Source of the DNA: Candidatus Rifleibacteriota bacterium
Lineage (GTDB): Bacteria; Riflebacteria; Ozemobacteria; Ozemobacterales; Ozemobacteraceae
Assembly (NCBI GenBank): GCA_029560455.1
Contig: JAKQKW010000286.1
Coordinates: 1 to 8,606, forward strand
Length of the DNA: 8,606 bases
Direction of reading: 5' to 3'
Shown: in pieces, positions 1-5,636 of the stretch
How the letters are laid out: each line of letters begins with the position of its first letter
Position numbering within the stretch: position 1 is the first letter of the stretch
The notes under the pieces: model-generated
The model's input: only the letters and a program-made list of their open reading frames with translations
Databases searched by the model: none
Told to the model about the DNA's origin: nothing
Program-made: the position numbers and the translations under genes

Positions 1-1
1 C

Positions 2-580
2 AGTGATTATAACCAGATCGTAGCCTATGGTGAACGCCTGGCCCGTCAGATTCTCGATTCTGACCGCTCGCTTGCCGACATGCCCGAATGGGGCTGGAAG
101 GCTCTGTATCCGGTGGTTTACGAAAACCAGGTGCGCGAAAATGCCCGCAAATTCGGGATCGACCCGTTCTGGATTCTCTCTATCATGCGAGAAGAGAGTC
201 ATTTCAAGCCAGATACCCTTTCACGCAGTAACGCCATGAGTCTGATGCAGATTTTGCCCAATACCGGCAAATGGATAGCCGGTAAACTTGGCGAAAAGGG
301 CTTCAAAAAAGACAATCTCTGGAACACCGACCTTAACATTCGCTATGGTTCATGGAATCTGCGCTATCTTGCCGATCTTTTCAACGGTGATCTCTATCTT
401 GCTTCAGCTTCTTATAATGGTGGTCAGGGCAATATTCAGAGAAAGGTCGAAGCCGGCCCGTTCGCCGGTCTGCCAGTGCTAGAGCGTCTCGACAGGGTTC
501 CGCTGCCCGAAACCCGCGATTATTACAAGAAGGTCATGGGCAGTCACTGGAACTATACCCGTCTCTATAAATCTCTTTAA
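2..580 (+). CDS. Soluble lytic murein transglycosylase, C-terminal catalytic part (5' truncated)
   Basis: The reading frame is already open at the window edge, so this is the last 192 residues of a longer protein. It cleaves the MurNAc-GlcNAc bond of peptidoglycan with formation of 1,6-anhydroMurNAc, acting in the periplasm. The SLT (lysozyme-like) fold is recognisable: a Slt70-like lead-in 'ALYPVVY' (visible residues 34-40), 'REESHF' at 63-68 where E65 fits the catalytic glutamate, 'SLMQILPNTG' at 80-89, 'ASYNGGQGNI' at 136-145 (the usual AYNAG motif), and 'ETRDYYKKV' at 170-178. The usual Gly of the GLMQ motif is Ser here. The N-terminal part with any signal peptide and helical ring domains lies outside the window. 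The only in-frame ATG near the edge (position 80) falls inside the conserved lead-in and is not the true start. A strong hairpin follows the stop codon. Family assignment is firm; the exact subfamily (Slt70-like versus other) is inference. Confidence 0.9.
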   Translation, partial: SDYNQIVAYGERLARQILDSDRSLADMPEWGWKALYPVVYENQVRENARKFGIDPFWILSIMREESHFKPDTLSRSNAMSLMQILPNTGKWIAGKLGEKGFKKDNLWNTDLNIRYGSWNLRYLADLFNGDLYLASASYNGGQGNIQRKVEAGPFAGLPVLERLDRVPLPETRDYYKKVMGSHWNYTRLYKSL

Positions 581-585
581 CAGCG

Positions 586-634
586 TTAAATACAAAAAGG
601 CTGCGGGATAAACCCGCAGCCTTTTTGTATTTAA
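586..634. terminator. Bidirectional intrinsic terminator
   Basis: A perfect 22-bp inverted repeat (586-607 with 613-634) encloses a 5-nt loop. The GC-rich top of the stem (GGCTGCGGG / CCCGCAGCC) is flanked by an A run on the left and a T run on the right, so each strand reads as a GC stem followed by TTTTTGTATTT. It lies 5 nt after the transglycosylase stop on the plus strand and 7 nt after the stop of the minus-strand small gene, exactly where two convergent units would share a terminator. Confidence 0.9.
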
Positions 635-641
635 ATTTCTG

Positions 642-791
642 TTATGGCCTCAAGCGCCGATTTCGGCTCTTTTCGAGGCTTTTGTCATTCTGCCACTCCT
701 TGTAAAGTGCGAACAGCGTTTTGCTCAGCATGAATCCGGTGCCGACCGAAAAACTGAGCAGATAAAAAATTTCCCGTGCCGAGTCGTTCAT
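642..791 (-). CDS. Small hypothetical protein with one probable membrane helix (49 aa)
   Basis: This short frame begins with ATG (complement of 789-791) and ends with TAA at 642-644. It begins MNDSAREIFYLLSFSVGTGF and has a mostly hydrophobic stretch at about residues 8-30, interrupted by K24, followed by a charged, basic tail (KEWQNDKSLEKSRNRRLRP). That pattern predicts a single-pass membrane peptide with the basic tail in the cytoplasm. It starts 9 nt after the stop of the helix-turn-helix gene and ends 7 nt before a strong terminator, so it fits as the second gene of a two-gene transcript. The leader has only a weak purine-rich ribosome site (AAAAGAAG). I recognise no family. It could be a chance frame, but position and composition favour a real gene. 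Confidence 0.5.
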   Translation of the reverse strand: MNDSAREIFYLLSFSVGTGFMLSKTLFALYKEWQNDKSLEKSRNRRLRP

Positions 792-800
792 GTTCTTCTT

Positions 801-1022
801 TTAAAGCAGATGGGCGTTGTCGTGAATCAGGCCGCTTACCGGTGAATTGCTGGTCTTTTCAAGGTCACTCAGCCATCTGATGACACTGTCAGCACGAAAT
901 CGCACTGATCTGCCGATCTTGACTGTTGGCAAACCCAGATTTCTCAGAGTGTAGATAGTATTGCGCTTGACCTGCAGAAAGTCCATCAGCTCTGGAATTG
1001 TCATGAGGCTTTCTTTCTTCAT
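801..1022 (-). CDS. Excisionase/MerR-type helix-turn-helix DNA-binding protein (73 aa)
   Basis: This small DNA-binding protein consists almost entirely of one winged helix-turn-helix domain of the excisionase (HTH_17) type. The sequence 'TIPELMDFLQVKRNTIYTL' (residues 8-26) is the helix-turn-helix. 'GLPTVKIGRSVRFRADSVIRWL' spans 30-51, where GLP-x-K-IGRSVRF is the wing and the last helix ends in a Trp. A polar tail of about 22 residues follows. The frame stays open upstream to an ATG at 1100, but the start at 1022 is chosen because GGAGGT lies 7 nt before it and because the domain begins right there. Family members include phage and plasmid excisionases and small regulators that feed recombinase, toxin or replication modules. 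No integrase is visible here, so this one may be a stand-alone regulator or the remnant of an element. It is convergent with the transglycosylase and divergent from the STAS operon. Confidence 0.8.
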   Translation of the reverse strand: MKKESLMTIPELMDFLQVKRNTIYTLRNLGLPTVKIGRSVRFRADSVIRWLSDLEKTSNSPVSGLIHDNAHLL

Positions 1023-1029
1023 TGAGTTT

Positions 1030-1035
1030 ACCTCC
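1030..1035 (-). promoter_or_regulatory. Shine-Dalgarno site deciding the start of the HTH gene
   Basis: On the minus strand GGAGGT lies 7 nt before the ATG at 1020-1022. It is a near-complete match to the 16S tail and rules out the upstream ATG at 1100 as the main start. Confidence 0.75.
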
Positions 1036-1248
1036 GAAATCTTTCTTTTATTATGTTTACTAACCGGTAATTTCCCTATCGTCACAAAAACTGCCGACAT
1101 TGAGCCCGTAAATTTTAAAAAATCATTTTCGCCCGGAACTGCCTAAAAAATCACAGTTACAGCATTTGTTTGCCATATTTGAGCCGGCTGCAACAGATAT
1201 GTCGTTCATGCGTCTGGCTCGTAACTCGCCTTAGAGGAGATTTTGGCT

Positions 1249-1275
1249 ATGTTCGATTTTTGCCGGAATCATTAA
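1249..1275 (+). other. Micro-ORF of 8 codons with a good ribosome site
   Basis: AGAGGAGA (1233-1240) is followed 8 nt later by an ATG and the codons for MFDFCRNH, then TAA. The ribosome site is better than those of several real genes nearby. An A-rich stretch follows at once. It could be a leader peptide of the structured RNA downstream, the decayed start of a lost gene, or chance. No amino-acid run typical of a biosynthetic attenuator is present. Confidence 0.2.
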
Positions 1276-1348
1276 AATCAACAAAAAAATAAAAAAGTCA
1301 AAAAAAAGCTAAATACTTTAACTTTATACGTCGATATGAATTTTGAAG

Positions 1349-1391
1349 TTCATGTAAGGTTCAACTTTAACTTGAGTTGACCTGAAGTGAA
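1349..1391 (+). other. Long imperfect hairpin in noncoding DNA
   Basis: An outer stem TTCA/TGAA (1349-1352 with 1388-1391) and a 4x4 internal loop lead to an upper stem AGGT-CAACT / AGTTG-ACCT (1357-1366 with 1375-1383) that has one bulged T (1361) and an 8-nt loop. It lies 28 nt before the terminator at 1420-1444, so a transcript through here would carry two stem-loops. I do not recognise a known riboswitch. Confidence 0.35.
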
Positions 1392-1419
1392 TGGACAACC
1401 AAATCCCTAACTCCCTTTC

Positions 1420-1454
1420 AATGTGTCGCTTAAAACGGCACATTTTTTATTTTA
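1420..1454 (+). terminator. Intrinsic terminator upstream of the STAS operon
   Basis: AATGTGTCG (1420-1428) pairs with CGGCACATT (1436-1444) over 9 bp, with one G-U pair, around a 7-nt loop. A T-rich tail (1445-1454, TTTTATTTTA) follows. It sits 94 nt before the STAS start and upstream of that gene's candidate promoter. It must therefore end a different plus-strand transcript, or act as an attenuator on read-through into the operon. Confidence 0.6.
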
Positions 1455-1479
1455 GCCCGTTCCGGGTTCTTTTTATGGG

Positions 1480-1507
1480 TTGCTTTGCCGGGTCTGTTCA
1501 GTATAGT
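1480..1507 (+). promoter_or_regulatory. Candidate promoter of the STAS-TPR-glmS operon
   Basis: A -10 hexamer TATAGT (1502-1507, five of six consensus bases) has a poor -35, TTGCTT (1480-1485), 16 bp upstream. Transcription would start near 1514, leaving a leader of about 24 nt before the STAS ATG. Placement just after the terminator and just before the gene supports it; the weak -35 keeps confidence moderate. Confidence 0.4.
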
Positions 1508-1522
1508 ATTGTGACTCTATAC
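1501..1522. promoter_or_regulatory. Inverted repeat over the -10 and start site (possible operator)
   Basis: GTATAG (1501-1506) and CTATAC (1517-1522) form a 6-bp dyad with a 10-bp spacer, a centre-to-centre distance of 16 bp. It overlaps the candidate -10 box, where a repressor would act. A dyad of this size can easily be chance. Confidence 0.2.
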
Positions 1523-1537
1523 CTATGGGAGGTTCGG

Positions 1538-1891
1538 ATGTATCAACAATTTTCGTTTAACTCAGAAACCCGTGGCCAGATCGAAATTCTGCGGCTGAAG
1601 GGCTACCTTGAAGATACCGGCGGAACCACTTTGAAAGCGCATGTGCAGAAATGTCTTGACGCCGGCCTCAGCCGGTTTGCTCTTGATTTCTCAACAATCG
1701 AGCTGATAAGCAGCCCTGGTGTTGCCGCTCTCCTCGATATCAGCGGTATGGTTGTCGACGATTTCGCCGGCCAGATTGCCGCCTGGGGTCTTGATAAACA
1801 CCATTCCGTCGTTCTCGAAATGTCAGGCCTGTTTTTCATGGCGCAGCAGGTAGGCAGCGAAGCCGAGGCCATGTCACTGCTTTCAGCCTGA
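1538..1891 (+). CDS. STAS-domain protein (anti-sigma-factor-antagonist type)
   Basis: This 117-residue protein is a single STAS domain of the SpoIIAA/RsbV type, a small cytoplasmic switch protein that in the family is phosphorylated on one Ser by a serine kinase and dephosphorylated by a PP2C phosphatase. The early strand 'IEILRLKGYLED' (15-26), the core 'ALDFSTIELISSPGVAALL' (48-66) and the tail 'GSEAEAMSLL' (106-115) match the fold. In SpoIIAA the phospho-serine is the first Ser of D-S-S-G; here the aligned stretch reads S58-S59-P60-G61, so S59 takes that place while the Asp is replaced by Ser and the next Ser by Pro. The start is set by GGGAGG (1527-1532) 5 nt before the ATG; an in-frame ATG at 1391 lies upstream of a terminator and is unlikely. 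No kinase, phosphatase or sigma factor is in the window. It is followed 32 nt later by the TPR gene, so the two are probably co-transcribed. Confidence 0.85.
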   Translation: MYQQFSFNSETRGQIEILRLKGYLEDTGGTTLKAHVQKCLDAGLSRFALDFSTIELISSPGVAALLDISGMVVDDFAGQIAAWGLDKHHSVVLEMSGLFFMAQQVGSEAEAMSLLSA

Positions 1892-1923
1892 CCGTAAAAT
1901 CTGTTGTATCGGATGGAGAATCT

Positions 1924-3546
1924 ATGAAACCCGCAAAAAACACCTCAAATGGCCGGGTTCGGCTCTTTGTGATCATTGCCATGTTCGTTCTGACCGGCTT
2001 TGGTATCGGCAGCGCCCAGGATCTCGTTCCTGCATTACTCGACCAGGGTCTGCGCCTTTATGCAGCCAAAGATTACAGTGGTGCCGCTGACTACCTTGGT
2101 CAGGTTGTCGATATGGCTCCTGAACACGAGCAGGCAAGGTTCTATCTTGTCTACAGCCTTGCCATGTCAGGAAACCGCGAACTTGCTCTCAGCCATGCCC
2201 GCCGCCTTGCCACCGCAAAGCCGGCAGAAAAGCAGTATTCTGATCTGGTAAAACAGCTCGAAGGTGAGATTGCCAAGGTTCAGCAGCAGAAGCAGCAGCA
2301 GACGACCGTGCGCTCTGTTCCCAAAGAAGTTGTTCTTGGCGGTTATCAGTCTCTCGATACCATGCGCGAACCCATGGTCAGCACTCAGACCCGTGAAATC
2401 GCTCCACCAAAAGAAAAAACAAAACTCGATCTCGCCATCGAAAAAATCGACGAAGAACTGTATGCTTCTGCCACAATTCTTCTCAACGAAATCCTTGCTA
2501 AAGAACCCGCAAATGCAAAGGCGTTGCATCACCTCGGACTGGTAAAATTCAATACCGGCAAGTATGCCGATGCGATCAAAGACTTCGAAAAGGCCCTGGC
2601 GGCTGACAGCAAAAGCTTTCAGAGCCGCTTTCTCATAGGCGACTGTTACCGGGCCATGGATGATTACAAAAAGGCCGAAGAACAGTTCCGCAAAGCCATC
2701 GAAATAAAAGAAGACGTCTTCGCTATGCTCAACCTCGCCGATGCCATGGTTAAACAGGGTCGTCTCAAGGAAGCCGAGGAAGTCTTCGAAAAAATTCTGA
2801 AAAAAGACGCGAATGTTTCTGACGCAAGTATCGGCCTCGCCCAGATAAAGCTCTATCAGGGTAAGATCGAAGACGCATCTGAAATGGTGAACAAGGTTAT
2901 TTCAGCCGGCGGCGGCAACCCCGAAGCCAATTACATCAAAGCTCTCATTCTTATCGAGAATAAACTCTTCGACGAAGCGGCCGAAGAAGCTGGAAAAGCG
3001 ATGCTTGCCGTTCCGGGCAGCCTTAAATACCGGGCGTTGCGGGCCCTTGCCCTGGTGCGCGGTTTCAACGTCGCACGCGGCCTCGAAGAAGCTGCAGCCA
3101 TCATGCGCGAGGTTCCTGACAACCTCGATGCCAGGCTGGTTCTTGCTGAGGGCCTGATTATGAGCGGCGCGGTCGGGGATGCCGAAGAACACCTGCAGGC
3201 GGTCGAAAAGAAAATGCATCACCCGCAGGTTCCGTATCTGCGTGCTTCTGCCGCTCTCCGCAACGGCGAAAACGACAAGGCAAAAGAGTATTTCAGTGAA
3301 TATCTGCAGCTGTCGGCCGGGCAACCGCGTGCTTCCTTTGAATATGCGCAGTTCCTTGAAACTTCAGGCCAGGAAGACGATGCATTGGTCGCCTACCGTG
3401 AAATTACCGAGCAGTTTAAAGATACCGCTTATGCTCAGCAGGCCGAAGAGGGCCTCAACCGTCTTTCTGAAAAGCTGAAAGGCGAAGGCGGCGGTGCTAA
3501 AGCTCCGGAAGGCCAGAACCTGCGCCCCGGAAAAGTAAAATTCTGA
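1924..3546 (+). CDS. Exported tetratricopeptide-repeat protein
   Basis: This 540-residue protein starts with a basic segment and a hydrophobic stretch (RVRLFVIIAMFVLTGFGIGSA, about 11-31), a Sec signal peptide that could be cut after GSA at 31. There is no lipobox Cys. TPR-like helical pairs follow at about 36-103, then a Gln-rich linker (QQQKQQQ, 120-126, from a CAG-type tract) and a region of low structure to about 165. A long array of TPR units follows from 166 to about 515, the clearest being 'ALHHLGLVKFNTGKYADAIKDFEKAL' near 200-225 and 'GDCYRAMDDYKKAEEQFRKAIEI' near 239-261. The tail is Gly/Lys-rich and ends in KVKF. Such proteins are periplasmic or envelope scaffolds; no enzyme domain is visible. 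GGAGA lies 4 nt before the ATG. It sits between the STAS gene and glmS in a tight plus-strand run. The repeat family is certain; the partner is unknown. Confidence 0.85.
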   Translation: MKPAKNTSNGRVRLFVIIAMFVLTGFGIGSAQDLVPALLDQGLRLYAAKDYSGAADYLGQVVDMAPEHEQARFYLVYSLAMSGNRELALSHARRLATAKPAEKQYSDLVKQLEGEIAKVQQQKQQQTTVRSVPKEVVLGGYQSLDTMREPMVSTQTREIAPPKEKTKLDLAIEKIDEELYASATILLNEILAKEPANAKALHHLGLVKFNTGKYADAIKDFEKALAADSKSFQSRFLIGDCYRAMDDYKKAEEQFRKAIEIKEDVFAMLNLADAMVKQGRLKEAEEVFEKILKKDANVSDASIGLAQIKLYQGKIEDASEMVNKVISAGGGNPEANYIKALILIENKLFDEAAEEAGKAMLAVPGSLKYRALRALALVRGFNVARGLEEAAAIMREVPDNLDARLVLAEGLIMSGAVGDAEEHLQAVEKKMHHPQVPYLRASAALRNGENDKAKEYFSEYLQLSAGQPRASFEYAQFLETSGQEDDALVAYREITEQFKDTAYAQQAEEGLNRLSEKLKGEGGGAKAPEGQNLRPGKVKF

Positions 3547-3574
3547 AACAATTTCGAAAGGAAATTCTTCTGTT

Positions 3575-5407
<1,833 letters not shown>

Positions 5408-5417
5408 AAATATCGTT

Positions 5418-5454
5418 GGGGTTCAGCATGCTGAACCCCTGCGTGCAACACGCA
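5418..5454 (+). terminator. Two adjacent stem-loops after glmS (possible terminator)
   Basis: A perfect 22-nt palindrome at 5418-5439 (in RNA a 9-bp stem GGGGTTCAG/CTGAACCCC with loop CATG) is followed at once by a second hairpin, TGCGTG-CAA-CACGCA (5440-5454). It begins 11 nt after the glmS stop. There is no T run, so it is not a classic intrinsic terminator; it could stabilise the glmS mRNA 3' end or work with Rho. ACACG (5448-5452) can also pair with CGTGT (5461-5465), which would compete with the second hairpin. Confidence 0.45.
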
Positions 5455-5532
5455 ATCAGACGTGTCACATGTAAATAATCGGCCCGCATTGGTGTGGTTA
5501 TCAGTGCAGGCAAATGTTATCTTCGCGCAGAT

Positions 5533-5574
5533 ATGCGTCATTCCTGCGTATACATGCGTCATCCCCGCGCAGGC
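5533..5574. repeat. Degenerate 21-bp tandem repeat at the left edge of the REP-like cluster
   Basis: ATGCGTCATTCC (5533) recurs as ATGCGTCATCCC 21 bp later (5554). The left copy looks like a truncated repeat unit that kept the GTCATTCC edge but lost its palindrome; the right copy runs into the intact palindrome. Confidence 0.55.
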
Positions 5575-5622
5575 GGGGATCTGAATTATTGCTAATAAGA
5601 TTCCCGCCTGCGCGGGAATGAC
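5558..5622. repeat. Head-to-head pair of REP/dRS3-like palindromic repeats
   Basis: Unit A (5558-5582) contains ATCCCCGC-GCAG-GCGGGGAT. Unit B (5598-5622), in the opposite orientation, contains ATTCCCGC-CTGC-GCGGGAAT. Each is an 8-bp stem with a 4-nt loop, each carries the outer GTCAT edge, and together they form a large inverted repeat with a short AT-rich centre. The form ATTCCC-N8-GGGAAT is the core of the dRS3 repeat of Neisseria, and similar GTCATTCCCGCG elements are scattered in many bacteria. The pair fills the space directly before the mutS2 start. Different changes in the two stems keep both paired (CCCC/GGGG in A, TCCC/GGGA in B), which suggests selection or shared copying on the hairpin. 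Confidence 0.8.
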
Positions 5623-5636
5623 TGGTGAACAGAAAC

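Larger units (their letters stand above)
1023..1537. other. Gene-free regulatory stretch between divergent units
   Basis: These roughly 515 bases separate the minus-strand HTH gene from the STAS operon and hold no gene of normal size. In order they contain the HTH leader with its ribosome site (1030-1035), an imperfect palindrome around AGCCGGCT (1182-1189), an 8-codon micro-ORF with a good ribosome site (1249-1275), three A-tracts of 6-8 bases (1283-1289, 1291-1296, 1300-1307) that may bend the DNA, a long imperfect hairpin (1349-1391), an intrinsic terminator (1420-1454) and a candidate promoter (1480-1507). The terminator suggests that something is transcribed rightward and ends before the STAS promoter. 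Confidence 0.6.

Noticed and set aside
1061..1070. TAACCGGTAA occurring both here and at 8597-8606, as a possible attachment-site pair
   Set aside because: A shared 10-mer is expected many times by chance in a window of this size, and there is no integrase or extended identity around the two copies.
1023..1100. N-terminal extension of the HTH protein from the ATG at 1100
   Set aside because: The GGAGGT site sits 7 nt before the internal ATG at 1022, and the extension has no relation to the domain.
1391..1537. N-terminal extension of the STAS protein from an ATG at 1391
   Set aside because: The extension crosses an intrinsic terminator and the candidate promoter and has no ribosome site, whereas the ATG at 1538 has GGGAGG at 5 nt and starts the domain.
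2281..2301. CAG-rich tract as a phase-variable microsatellite
   Set aside because: It is interrupted, has only three pure CAG units on each side of an AAG, and its triplet period would not shift the frame.
3547..3574. glmS ribozyme/riboswitch upstream of glmS
   Set aside because: Only 28 nt separate the TPR stop from the glmS start, far too few for the ribozyme core, and no part of its structure is visible.
5533..5622. CRISPR array
   Set aside because: The repeats are palindromic, inverted relative to each other and lack regular unique spacers; they match REP/dRS3-like elements instead.
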